A stretch of 64,000 nt of DNA from assembly GCA_964631235.1 (NCBI GenBank), contig CAZVZX010000004.1, forward strand, positions 114,646 to 178,645. The letters are read 5' to 3'. This document shows, piece after piece, positions 55,291 through 63,703 of this stretch (its first letter is position 1; each line of letters opens with the position of its first letter). The translations under genes were made by a program, and so were the position numbers. The DNA is from JARKPK01 sp964631235. Lineage in GTDB: Bacteria; Planctomycetota; Planctomycetia; Pirellulales; Thermoguttaceae. The notes beneath the pieces are model-generated. The model was given only the letters and a program-made list of their open reading frames with translations, searched no databases and was not told the DNA's origin.

Positions 55291-55392
55291 AGAAAGCCGC
55301 GGAAAACAGAAAGCGGTTCAAGTCGCATCTCAAGGCAATCGACCGCTTCGCTGCGCTGGCGGTCGCTTCCGTAGCTGGATGGAACTATTTAG
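55291..55392 (-). repeat. dispersed intergenic repeat, copy D
   Basis: On the minus strand it reads CTAAATAGTTCCATCCAGCT, ACGGAAGCGACCGCCAGCGC, AGCGAAGCGGTCGATTGCC, GACTTGAACCGCTTTCTG and TTTTCCGCGGCTTTCT. GACCGC and GCGGTC around TTCGCTGCGCTG form the central hairpin. Confidence 0.7.
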
Positions 55393-55496
55393 CGTCATCG
55401 AGGCCGGCCCCAGCGGAGTCGCCCGCCCCGGCGAGGCGCGTCCCCCAGCCGTAGGGAGGCGAGAACGACAGTAACAGATTCGCCCGGTTCCAACCC

Positions 55497-55578
55497 GCTT
55501 GCCCCAGGGCTCGAACCACATGCCCCAGGGGCAAAACCGCATGCCCCCCGCCTATACCGCTTGGCCCAGGCTCATCGC
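55497..55578. repeat. degenerate C-rich 21-bp repeat, about four units
   Basis: Four successive units start CTTGCCCCAGGG, CATGCCCCAGGG, CATGCCCCCCGC and CTTGGCCCAGGC and are 18-21 bases long, the first three ending in ACC or ACCG-like bases. It lies in non-coding DNA. Confidence 0.45.
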
Positions 55579-56209
55579 GGCCATCGCACCGTAGCCGGCC
55601 CGAGGAGCACACCCTGTTGCCGATCGTGTGCCAGCCGCCACCGACGACCGAACGGCACGTTCGCGCCACCAGAGGGCCAACGATCGTCTCCGCCGGGCCT
55701 CTATCCGAAAACCGGTTCGCACCGCGGTCATTGAAACAGCCGCCTGCACACGCACAGACCGGGCGGCTCGTCTTCAGTTTGTCAACACGGTCGGAATCGC
55801 TTCGACGGAATCCGATCGAGCGTTCCAAAATCCCTCGCTCGCGGAGAACAGTCGAAGCGCTTCGCCGGCTCTCGGGAACCGTTAGAATAAAAATGGAGAT
55901 CATTGACGATCATTGGATAGACCTGTCCCGAAACTTGTGATCCTTAAGTTGGCCTCGATCGTTGCAATTGCACAAGAAAGCCAGGCGGCCGTTTCGGCCG
56001 TCTCCTGAACCGCAGTCGCAGACCGGAGTGCGTGCGGTTTGAGCGGAATCGCACAGCGATCGAGCCGAGCGGACCGTCGGCATGTCGGCTTCGACGCAAC
56101 TGAACCGTCGCCGACCGCGCCGAACGAAACGGTTCCGCCGAACGAAGCCCTGAGCTGTTTCTCCGGCAGCCAAACGCGAACGATCTCGCTGCACAATGGG
56201 GAACCACCC

Positions 56210-57349
56210 ATGCTTGACTTCCGAACTCCAACGCGAGGGCGTGTTGAAAAACTCGCGCATGACCGCCGCCGTTTGGTTTATCTTGTGTTTGCCGCCGGGC
56301 TGGCCGTGGTCCTGATGATCAAAGCCGCCAATCCGGAACAATGGCGTTGGCTGGACCGCTGGGCCGGTTCCGGGCAAACTCACGAGCCGCCGATCGACAA
56401 TCGAATCGAACGCCTCGAAGGGAACGACGCCGAGGCAGTGCATTTGGCCGCGCCCCAGCCCGGGCCGAGCGAGTCTGAGACAACTGCGCCGCCAGCACAG
56501 AAGGTTCCGCCGCGTTCCTCCTCGTCTTCAGAAACGCCCGCCGCACCCCCTCCGCCTTCGTCTGCCCAGGCGAACTCCGCGGCAACGGCCGCCGGATTGC
56601 CGGCCGCAGAAGGCGCAACACGAACAACAAACGGAACGAATTCGGCCGCAGCCGCTTCGACCGATCGAGCCGCCCCTTCACCGGCATCGTCCGTGGCTTC
56701 GGTTCTCTCCGGGGTGGCGGAGTATTACCTTGGTCAAATCCGCGACGACACCGTCTTTCGCACCGAAGAACAAGACGCTTGGTTCAACATTCTCGATGTC
56801 CTCAACCGTTCTGACGCTGCGGCCATCGCACGGCAGTCGGCCGGGGCCGTCACCTTCGCCCAGCTCTACCGGCAATCGCCTCTTTATCGCGGCCGAGTCG
56901 TTTCCACCTCCGGAGTCGTGCGGCAAGTTGATCACTATCCCCGCGTCGCGCAAAACTCCGCCGGGATTCAAGCCTACTATCGCCTGACCTTCTTTCCCAA
57001 TGATCATCGCGACACCCCGATGTTCGTCTATTGCCTCAGTCTTCCCGAACGGTTTCCGGTGCGAACCGGCATCGAGGAGTATGTCGAGGTCGATGCCGTG
57101 TTCTTCAAGCGATGGGTGTACGAAGGGAAGGGCGGACTGTTCACCACGCCCGTCCTCTTGGCGAAGGAAGTCCGCTGGCAACCGAGGCTGCCGGTCCGTG
57201 AAGACCCCGTGGTGCAGCCATGGGCGGTTGGCGCCATCGTTGCCGTCGCGGCGCTGTTCAGCGCGGCCGTCAGTGCCGTGATTTACCGACGAACCAAGGC
57301 GAGCAACCGCCGAGACATCCCAGACCGATTGGAGCAAGGCCCGCAATGA
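56210..57349 (+). CDS. two-TM membrane protein with a planctomycete-type repeated domain
   Basis: The 379-residue product has an N-terminal membrane helix (about 22-40, LVYLVFAAGLAVVLMIKAA), a Ser/Ala/Pro/Thr-rich linker to about residue 165, a folded domain (about 225-325) and a C-terminal helix (AVGAIVAVAALFSAAVSAVIY) with a basic tail. The folded domain runs LYRGRVVSTSGVVRQV, YYRLTFFPND, PMFVYCLSLP, VDAVFFKRWVYEG and PVLLAKEVRWQP. The same pattern recurs in the next gene, with which it overlaps by 4 bases (ATGA). The region between the helices presumably faces the periplasm. I do not recognise a named family. Confidence 0.75.
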   Translation: MLDFRTPTRGRVEKLAHDRRRLVYLVFAAGLAVVLMIKAANPEQWRWLDRWAGSGQTHEPPIDNRIERLEGNDAEAVHLAAPQPGPSESETTAPPAQKVPPRSSSSSETPAAPPPPSSAQANSAATAAGLPAAEGATRTTNGTNSAAAASTDRAAPSPASSVASVLSGVAEYYLGQIRDDTVFRTEEQDAWFNILDVLNRSDAAAIARQSAGAVTFAQLYRQSPLYRGRVVSTSGVVRQVDHYPRVAQNSAGIQAYYRLTFFPNDHRDTPMFVYCLSLPERFPVRTGIEEYVEVDAVFFKRWVYEGKGGLFTTPVLLAKEVRWQPRLPVREDPVVQPWAVGAIVAVAALFSAAVSAVIYRRTKASNRRDIPDRLEQGPQ

Positions 57350-59139
57350 TCACCACGATCGAGAATCGCACGCCGAAATCGAAGGCCGTCGCCGTTGTGC
57401 ATAGTGCGCTTCAGTGGTCGAAATCGGTCGCGTGCCCGAGGGGTTTGGCGGTGCTTCTGCTTGGTCTCGCTGCAATAGCCGGCGGGGCAAGGCCCGCATG
57501 TGCGTTCGACATCGCGATTGCAACATCGTCCGACGCCGCTGAACCGGCCGCGACGGGTTCTTCCGACCTGTCGGCCGCTTCACAAACGAAACCGGATCGC
57601 GGCAACGGCGATTCCCCGTCCGCCCCGTCAACGTCCTCCGATTCGTCTTTGCCCTCGGATACGCCCTCATCCGCCGGCGCCCAGCCGCCCGCCGGCGTAG
57701 ATCGTTCGGCTCAGGCCGACCAAGCCGACACGCCGCGCAGTTGGTTCGAGTTGTACGGGCTCGACGAAAGCCATTTCGCCAAGTTCGTTTCCGGCCGGCC
57801 GCTCGACGCGGACGAAGTCGAGCCGCTGCTGAAGGTGATCTTCCGCGTGCGGCGATTCACTCCCGAACAACTGGAAAAATGGACGCAGCGCGACTGGTCG
57901 CCCGCCGCATTGGCGCAACGGCCGCAGACGCATCAATCGGAGATGTTCCGTTTGGTAGGTCGAGCGATCGAGGTGGAAGCGATCAAACCCGCCGACGAAG
58001 TAGCGACGCTCTTCGAAACGCCGGAATACTACCGTTGCCGCGTCGAACTCGCCTCGGGAGCAAAGGCGGACGTGTATGCAGCGTCGGTGCCGCGCGCGTG
58101 GCTGACCGGTGGCGGCACCTTCCCGGCAAGATGCCAAGCCTCCGGCGTGTTCCTCAAAACCGCCGTCGCCGAAGAACAGCCTGAACTGGTATTCGCGGCC
58201 GCTCGCGTTGCTTGGTTTCCGGCGACGCCGCTGGGCGATCTCGGCTTCGATTACGGATTGTTCGACCAAGTAGTCGATCGTGATCCGCCGGAGCGAGAGC
58301 CTTTCCACGAAATGCTGGCGGCAGTGGGCCGCAGCAAGCCGGGGGAAATCGATCGAATCGCCCGCGAACAATTGAAACAGCTTGCGGCCGAAGAAGCAAG
58401 CCGGCAACCGCCATCGAAAGAGCAGGGGGCGATTGTCCGCCGCGCCCCCGATGGTTCGTGGTTCTACTCCGTTGTGCCGCTCTTTCACAATGCCGCGGAG
58501 AGTCGCGGCCGATTGGTGACACTCGAAGGCATCGCCCGACAAGTGCAAAAGGTGGTGATTGACGAACCCGAAATCCGGCAGCGATACGGCATCGATCATT
58601 ACTACCAAGTGAGCCTGTTCACCGCCGACTCGGGAGTCAACCCGGTCATCTTCTGCGTGCTCGAATTGCCCGAGGGCATGCCGTCCGGCGCCCGCGATCG
58701 CTACGGCGAAAAGATCCGGATTTCGGGGTTCATGCTCAAGCTTTGGAGCTACCGAATCGATATTCCCCGCGGCGCCGATGAAGAGGCGAAAACCGGCCGC
58801 ATGCGTCAGCGGGCGCCGCTGTTGATCGCCAAAGACTTGACGTGGTTTCCGGCCCCGCCGCCGCCCCCGCGCAGCTCGTTGGCGGCACTGATCGGGCTGA
58901 GTTTTCTCGCCGCGGCAACCGTTCTGGGTTGGTGGGCGCTGCGGCGCAGCGATCGCCGCGCCGGCAAGCCGCGGCACGCAGAGGCCGTCGAGCGTTTTCA
59001 GTTGCCCTCCGCCGACGATGGCATGCCCGACGCGACGCCGACACAAAATGCCTCATCCGCCGCGCCGCCGTCCGATCCGTCGCCGCCGGAATCTCGATCG
59101 GAAAACAGCCCGAACGACCCGCCCGCTGACGGCCGATGA
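57346..59139 (+). CDS. exported membrane protein with two diverged copies of the same domain
   Basis: The 597-residue product has a signal peptide (GLAVLLLGLAAIAGGARPACA), a Ser/Asp/Pro-rich linker to about 130, and then two domain copies. The first is more diverged (about 204-295, FRLVGRAIEVEAI ... FAAARVAWFP). The second is close to that of the upstream gene (about 385-500, SRGRLVTLEGIARQV, YYQVSLFTADSG, FCVLELPEG, ISGFMLKLWSY, PLLIAKDLTWFP). A C-terminal helix (LAALIGLSFLAAATVLGWWAL) and a disordered tail follow. ATG 57346 overlaps the stop of the preceding gene, indicating coupled translation. The two products probably form one membrane complex of unknown role. Confidence 0.75.
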   Translation: MITTIENRTPKSKAVAVVHSALQWSKSVACPRGLAVLLLGLAAIAGGARPACAFDIAIATSSDAAEPAATGSSDLSAASQTKPDRGNGDSPSAPSTSSDSSLPSDTPSSAGAQPPAGVDRSAQADQADTPRSWFELYGLDESHFAKFVSGRPLDADEVEPLLKVIFRVRRFTPEQLEKWTQRDWSPAALAQRPQTHQSEMFRLVGRAIEVEAIKPADEVATLFETPEYYRCRVELASGAKADVYAASVPRAWLTGGGTFPARCQASGVFLKTAVAEEQPELVFAAARVAWFPATPLGDLGFDYGLFDQVVDRDPPEREPFHEMLAAVGRSKPGEIDRIAREQLKQLAAEEASRQPPSKEQGAIVRRAPDGSWFYSVVPLFHNAAESRGRLVTLEGIARQVQKVVIDEPEIRQRYGIDHYYQVSLFTADSGVNPVIFCVLELPEGMPSGARDRYGEKIRISGFMLKLWSYRIDIPRGADEEAKTGRMRQRAPLLIAKDLTWFPAPPPPPRSSLAALIGLSFLAAATVLGWWALRRSDRRAGKPRHAEAVERFQLPSADDGMPDATPTQNASSAAPPSDPSPPESRSENSPNDPPADGR

Positions 59140-59257
59140 ACGCCGCTGTGCCACCGGCATGTGCTCAACGAAGGACGGAACATCGGAATAGGCCGAGCCG
59201 GCCTCGCCGCCATGCCCATCCCCTCTGCGCTCCGCCCAGCAGCGCACAACCGTGAAA

Positions 59258-59354
59258 TGGTTCCACACAAGTGCGAAAGCGCCCGCGGGCGCAACGACAC
59301 GGCTTTCGTGCATGCAATCCCCGTTTGAACCGTTTTTCGTCGTTCGCAGTTTTT
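59258..59354 (+). repeat. dispersed intergenic repeat, copy G
   Basis: GGTTCCACACAAGTGCG, AAAGCGCCCGCGGGCGCAAC, TGCATGCAATCCCCGTTTGA and ACCGTTTTTCGTCGTTCGC followed by a T run match the family in order. It lies between two convergent genes and reaches the stop codon of the sulfatase-like gene. Confidence 0.65.
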
Positions 59355-60572
59355 TCAATCCAGTCCTTCGATCAGTGCGCGAGGCAACGGCGGCAGATCG
59401 GCCGCGCGGCCGTGTTGTACGGTTTGATCGAACTCCACCAATGCGTCGCCGAGGCATTCCACGATCTCGGGGCAACGGACGGCCACGTTGTTCGCTTCCC
59501 AGAAGTCATCGGGTTTGACGTACAGTTCGCACGAGGCCGACTGCCTCAAGAACCAGGCCGGCGTCCGGATCGCTCGCTCGCCCGCGCCCACAACGCAAAG
59601 CCGATCACGCGCCGCCGCCCCCTCGCCGCGAACAACCGGCACAAGATCGATCGCCGTCGGCGAGTCGGGCCGGCAGGCCACCCCCGCCAACGAAAGCACC
59701 GTCGCCCACACGTCGCACGGTTCGACCAGATCGAAACGTCGTTGCAACGCACCGGTTCCGTCAGGCAATCGGATCATCAGAGGGGTTTGCACCAACTCGC
59801 CGTACAGCGATTGATCGCACGGCCCGATGCGGCCATGCTCGCCCAGCGGAAAGCCGCGAGCCGAAGCGAATATCAGCGCCGTGTCGCCCGCAAAACGGCT
59901 TCCCCGAAAGAACTCGTCGAAGGCCCCCAGGCATTGGTCGAGCACGGTAACCTGGGCCGCATAGGTGATCGCCGCCGCCCAAGCTTCGTCCGGATCGGCC
60001 TCCGCACTCAGGCGACGCTCGGGCGGATCGGCATCGGGCAAGGCGGGCGGGTCGCCCTCTTCGCGGTACATCTCGCGAATTGATGCCGGGGCGTCCCAGG
60101 TTCGTCCCAACGCCGCCAGGTGGCACCATAATACGAACGGCCCCTTCGCTTGCTCCAACCACGACAGAGCCGCCATCGTGCCGCGCGCCAGTTGCGTCTG
60201 CGAAACATCGGCGGCCGTCTCCATTTGCCAGCACGGCTCGACCAGCACGCACTCGTCGAACTCGGCAGCCATGTTGTTTCGGGCCAACGTCTCTTCGTCG
60301 GTTACAAGCGCCGCAGTCAAACCAACGTTTCGCAGCAGCGCCGGCAGAATCGGCCGCCCCGCATCGGCGCCGGGCCGCGCACACATCGCGTGAAGCCCCG
60401 ACCAGTAACTGCGATACAATCGAGCCAAGTCGGGCGTATCGATCAGATAATGCGCGAACACGCACGAGTCGGCAGCCCAACGATCGAAGGCCGGAGTCTC
60501 GATCCACGTATTTCCGTAGGCTCCCAAGAAGCCGGCATGCAGTCGATCGGCCACGAATACCACAACATTCAT
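59355..60572 (-). CDS. sulfatase-fold protein lacking catalytic residues
   Basis: The 405-residue protein aligns by eye with the sulfatase/alkaline-phosphatase fold: MNVVVFVADRLHAGFLGAYGN at the start, ETPAFDRWAADSCVF, LLRNVGLTAALVTDE, ALIFASARGFPLGEHGR and a C-terminal QTPLMIRLPDG. The signature CxPSR that supplies the formylglycine nucleophile is replaced by TPDLARLYRS with no cysteine or suitable serine, the N-terminal DD metal pair is AD, and the metal-binding DHG near the end reads SARG. It is therefore probably not a sulfatase and may bind a ligand only. No signal peptide is seen. The ATG at 60572 has no clear ribosome site. Confidence 0.8.
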   Translation of the reverse strand: MNVVVFVADRLHAGFLGAYGNTWIETPAFDRWAADSCVFAHYLIDTPDLARLYRSYWSGLHAMCARPGADAGRPILPALLRNVGLTAALVTDEETLARNNMAAEFDECVLVEPCWQMETAADVSQTQLARGTMAALSWLEQAKGPFVLWCHLAALGRTWDAPASIREMYREEGDPPALPDADPPERRLSAEADPDEAWAAAITYAAQVTVLDQCLGAFDEFFRGSRFAGDTALIFASARGFPLGEHGRIGPCDQSLYGELVQTPLMIRLPDGTGALQRRFDLVEPCDVWATVLSLAGVACRPDSPTAIDLVPVVRGEGAAARDRLCVVGAGERAIRTPAWFLRQSASCELYVKPDDFWEANNVAVRCPEIVECLGDALVEFDQTVQHGRAADLPPLPRALIEGLD

Positions 60573-60638
60573 GCGGTCGATTGTGGCCGATCGCGCAACC
60601 CGTGACAAGAAGGGCCGGCTCGAGCCGCGGCCGAACGA

Positions 60639-61535
60639 TCAGCCGCCGGCCGGTTCCAGGCAAATCGGCTGGACGCTTTCGCCGTCGTGGCAGAAAACGC
60701 AGTTCCGCCCGCCGGCCTTGGCCGCATACAGCGCTTCGTCGGCGCGGGCTAAAAGACTTTCAGCTGAATCGCCGTCGAGCGCCTCGGCTACTCCGCCGCT
60801 GATCGTCAGCGCAAGCTGCTGGGCGACGGTAACGCGCATCCGTTCGGCGAAGATGCACGCGCCGAACAAGTCCGTCTGCGGCATCACCACGACGAACTCC
60901 TCGCCGCCGTAGCGGGCCACGTAGTCGGTCTCGCGAGCCGACTCGTCGAGTTTCGCCGCCAACTCCCGCAACAGCTCATCGCCGCGCAAATGGCCCCGCT
61001 GGTCGTTGATCTGCTTGAAATGATCGATATCGAACAGCACCAACGAAAAGCGGACATCGTACCGATGCAGCATCGCCATTTGGGCCGAAAGGGCGTCATC
61101 GAGCCCGCGGCGGTTCTGCACGCCGGTCAACGGGTCGGTCCGCGTTTCGGTGAAGCTCATCAGATTCGAGCTTTGCTGGCGCAACTCGTCCTGGGCCGCC
61201 GAAAGCTCCGCCGCCAGCCGCATCGTCGGCTTGAGAATCTCCTCGGCTTCATCGCAAAGCCGGGCGAATGCGGCCTCGGCCTCCACCGAGCTGAGCCGAT
61301 CGACCCGCTGCCGGAACTCGAGCAAACGGGCATTGTGCGCCGATAGACTCTCTCGGAGCTTCGCGGCGATCTTTTCCAATTCGCTCGCCACATGCTGTGC
61401 GCGGCGCAGCTCGCGACGGCTTCGCGACGATGGGTCATCGTCCGCCTCGCGCCGACGGCGACCGACCAAATAACCTAAGGCGGCAACGGCGGCCAAGGCC
61501 ACCGGCACGGGCAAGTAGAGAGTTCCCAGTTCCAT
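60639..61535 (-). CDS. membrane-anchored GGDEF diguanylate cyclase
   Basis: The 298-residue product has one N-terminal membrane helix (LYLPVPVALAAVAALGYLVG), a charged coiled-coil region (about 35-120), and a GGDEF domain (from about 130). The catalytic loop is RYGGEEF, the metal residues lie in LFDIDHFKQIND, and the inhibitory RxxD site is present as RETD five residues before GGEEF. It should make c-di-GMP with product inhibition. No sensor domain is visible beyond the coiled coil. It sits 66 bp upstream of the sulfatase-like gene on the same strand and may be co-transcribed. Confidence 0.92.
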   Translation of the reverse strand: MELGTLYLPVPVALAAVAALGYLVGRRRREADDDPSSRSRRELRRAQHVASELEKIAAKLRESLSAHNARLLEFRQRVDRLSSVEAEAAFARLCDEAEEILKPTMRLAAELSAAQDELRQQSSNLMSFTETRTDPLTGVQNRRGLDDALSAQMAMLHRYDVRFSLVLFDIDHFKQINDQRGHLRGDELLRELAAKLDESARETDYVARYGGEEFVVVMPQTDLFGACIFAERMRVTVAQQLALTISGGVAEALDGDSAESLLARADEALYAAKAGGRNCVFCHDGESVQPICLEPAGG

Positions 61536-61622
61536 CGTCCGGTTGCAAGTTGGAAGAAGCCTTTGCCCCGTAAACCACCAACTCTAAGCGGCTCGGGCGA
61601 ACACCGAACCGAATCGCCGATA

Positions 61623-61757
61623 TCAGTACTCGGTCCGAGAACCGAAGCCGCGCAACAGTACGAATCCGATGCACATCGCGATGACGCCGGCTACCAACCA
61701 CTCGGTTCGCCCCATCCGCTCAACGTAGTGCATCGCGTCGCGCACAATCTGCCACAT
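61623..61757 (-). CDS. 44-residue single-span membrane protein
   Basis: A short frame reads MWQIVRDAMHYVERMGRTEW, then a membrane helix LVAGVIAMCIGFVLLRGF and ends GSRTEY. An AAGGG site lies 9-13 bases upstream of the ATG. The order of amphipathic helix, hydrophobic helix, short polar tail and good codon usage support a real gene. It lies 87 bp upstream of the GGDEF gene on the same strand. The function is unknown. Confidence 0.6.
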   Translation of the reverse strand: MWQIVRDAMHYVERMGRTEWLVAGVIAMCIGFVLLRGFGSRTEY

Positions 61758-62012
61758 GAGCAACACCCTTTGCCTTCGCTAACGCCCCCGAATAACTCTA
61801 CCTTACGCCCCGGCCGCTGATGGGGCGGGAACGCGACTTTTTGGCACAACGGGCAAACTCGATTCGTCTCTCCCATTGCCAAACGCCCCAATTCGTCGAT
61901 AATGACTCGCGCAGTGCCTTGGTAAGCGGGCCGATGCAAGTCGGAAAACCCGCAACTTCGGCACATCGCCAACTATCGTCACTAATCCACCGAGCGATTG
62001 GAGTTGCCGCTT

Positions 62013-62915
62013 ATGTCGTTGGTCGTCGTCGGATCGGTCGCGTTCGACAGCGTCGAGACGCCTCAACAAACCCGGGAGAACGTGCTCGGCGGTTCTGCCG
62101 TCTATTTCTCGTATGCGGCCAGCTTTTTCACCGGCGTTCGGCTTGCCGGTGTGGTGGGCGAGGACTGGCCTGCCGAACACTCTCAGCTTCTGCGCAGCCG
62201 CAATATCGACTTGGCCGGACTGCAAACCGTGCCCGGCGGAAAAACCTTTCGCTGGCGCGGCCGTTATCTTGCCGACATGAACAGCCGCGAAACGAAGGAG
62301 CTCCATCTCAACGTGATGGAACACTTCGATCCCGTGCTGCCCGACCACTACCGCCGCTGCCCGTTCCTGTTTCTGGCCAACGGATCGACCGACATCCAGT
62401 TGAAAGTGCTCGACCAATGCCCCGGCGCCACCCTCGCCGTGGCCGACACGATGGACCACTGGATCGCCTCGCAACGCGATCTGCTGGAAGAATTGCTCCG
62501 CCGCATCGACGGGCTGGTGCTCAACGACGCCGAGGCGAAACTCCTCACCGGCGAACAGAACCTCGTCAACGCCGGCAGAAAAACCTTAGAGCTCGGGCCC
62601 CGCTTCGTCGTCATCAAAAAGGGCGAGCATGGCGCGATGTTCTTCAGCAAGCACGAGTGCTACGTGCTGCCCGCCTTTCCCACCGCGCAAGTGGTCGATC
62701 CGACCGGCGCAGGCGATTCCTTCGCCGGCGGCATGATGGGCTATCTGGCCGAACAACGCGAATTCGATCCCGTGCATCTCAAACTCGCGCTGGCCTATGG
62801 GATTCTCACGGCCAGTTTTACCGTAGAAGGATTCGGACTCGACGGACTGATCGCCATCTCCCGCGACGATATCGAACGCCGCTTGACCGAATACCGCAAG
62901 ATGCTCAGTTTCTGA
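62013..62915 (+). CDS. PfkB family carbohydrate kinase
   Basis: The 300-residue ribokinase-like protein starts MSLVVVGSVAFDSVETPQQ, with LGGSAVYFSYAAS matching the first family signature, DGLVLNDAEAKLLTGEQN, FVVIKKGEHGAMFF and the second signature DPTGAGDSFAGGMMGYL, whose GAGD aspartate is the catalytic base. Members phosphorylate sugars or nucleosides with ATP; this subgroup is annotated variously as sugar or adenosine kinase, and the substrate cannot be decided. The ATG at 62013 has GGAG upstream. It converges with hypB 38 bp away. Confidence 0.9.
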   Translation: MSLVVVGSVAFDSVETPQQTRENVLGGSAVYFSYAASFFTGVRLAGVVGEDWPAEHSQLLRSRNIDLAGLQTVPGGKTFRWRGRYLADMNSRETKELHLNVMEHFDPVLPDHYRRCPFLFLANGSTDIQLKVLDQCPGATLAVADTMDHWIASQRDLLEELLRRIDGLVLNDAEAKLLTGEQNLVNAGRKTLELGPRFVVIKKGEHGAMFFSKHECYVLPAFPTAQVVDPTGAGDSFAGGMMGYLAEQREFDPVHLKLALAYGILTASFTVEGFGLDGLIAISRDDIERRLTEYRKMLSF

Positions 62916-62953
62916 TCACCGCCTCAAAGCACCGCACTTGAACAATCCGCAAG

Positions 62954-63616
62954 TCACCGCGACGGCTGCAAACCGCGGCGGCGTTCCAACAGCCACGCGG
63001 CCAGACGATCGATTCCCTCGCCCCGCAACGCGGCGACCTCGAACACCGCCGCCTCGGGGTTGAGCCGCGCCAAGTCGCGCCGGATGCGGTCGCTGTCGAA
63101 ATTCATCATCGGCCGCAGGTCGCACTTCGTGATCACCAAGGCGTCAGACCCTTGAAAGATCGCCGGGTACTTCACCGCCTTGTCGTCGCCCTCGGCCGTG
63201 CTCAGCGCCAGCAACCGCACGCGTTCGCCCAGATCGAACCCGGCCGTACAGACCAGATTGCCGACATTCTCCACCACCAACAAATCGATCGTCGAAAGAT
63301 CAAACTGCCCCAAGGCGGCGGCAATCATGTTCGCATCGAGATGACACGCCCCCTCAGTATTGATCTGAACCACCGGCACGCCGATCCGCTGCATGCGTTC
63401 CGCATCGATCACGCCGGCGATGTCGCCCTCGATCACCGCGGGCCGAACTTCCGCCGGCAGCCGCGCAAACAAGGCCTCCAGCAAGGTCGTCTTTCCGGCC
63501 CCCGGGGAGCCGACCAAGTTGACGCACAGAACGCCCGCCGCGTCTAACGCACGGCGGTTCTCCTCGGCCAATTGATCGTTCGCCCGCAGTATGCTCTTTG
63601 CCGCAACTATCTTCAT
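62954..63616 (-). CDS. hypB: hydrogenase/urease-type nickel incorporation GTPase HypB
   Basis: The 220-residue G-domain protein inserts nickel during maturation of [NiFe] hydrogenase. It shows Walker A GSPGAGKTT (about 36-44), VIEGDIAGVID, the metal-site pair C91-H92 in EGACHLDANM, C123 in NVGNLVCTAGFDLGE and ITKCDL for guanine recognition. It lacks the His-rich N-terminus and the CxxCGC motif of the E. coli protein, as in many bacteria. ATG 63616 has GGAGCG upstream. No hypA or hydrogenase gene is visible; the minus-strand neighbour to the right is out of the window. Confidence 0.92.
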   Translation of the reverse strand: MKIVAAKSILRANDQLAEENRRALDAAGVLCVNLVGSPGAGKTTLLEALFARLPAEVRPAVIEGDIAGVIDAERMQRIGVPVVQINTEGACHLDANMIAAALGQFDLSTIDLLVVENVGNLVCTAGFDLGERVRLLALSTAEGDDKAVKYPAIFQGSDALVITKCDLRPMMNFDSDRIRRDLARLNPEAAVFEVAALRGEGIDRLAAWLLERRRGLQPSR

Positions 63617-63703
63617 CGCTCGCTCCGCCACATTACGTCGCCAAGCCCCCGGCCTTGCCAGCCCTCAAAGGGCCGCAAGCCTCCCCGTTCCATCGTCTCT
63701 ACA

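Larger units (their letters stand above)
54977..56209. other. long intergenic region with repeat copy D and a degenerate 21-bp repeat
   Basis: At 1233 bp this is the longest gene-free stretch in the window. It lies between divergent genes. It contains a well-kept repeat copy (55291-55392) and about four degenerate units of a C-rich 18-21 bp repeat (55497-55578). Its open frames on both strands look non-coding. It should contain the promoter of the sigma gene, which is often autoregulated. Confidence 0.5.

Noticed and set aside
61691..61972. A 93-codon minus-strand frame with CxxC and CPLC motifs (MCRSCGF, VCPLCQ), a possible zinc ribbon.
   Set aside because: It overlaps the better supported 44-residue membrane protein in another frame, its C-terminal third looks non-coding, and it has no good ribosome site; conservation would be needed to revive it.
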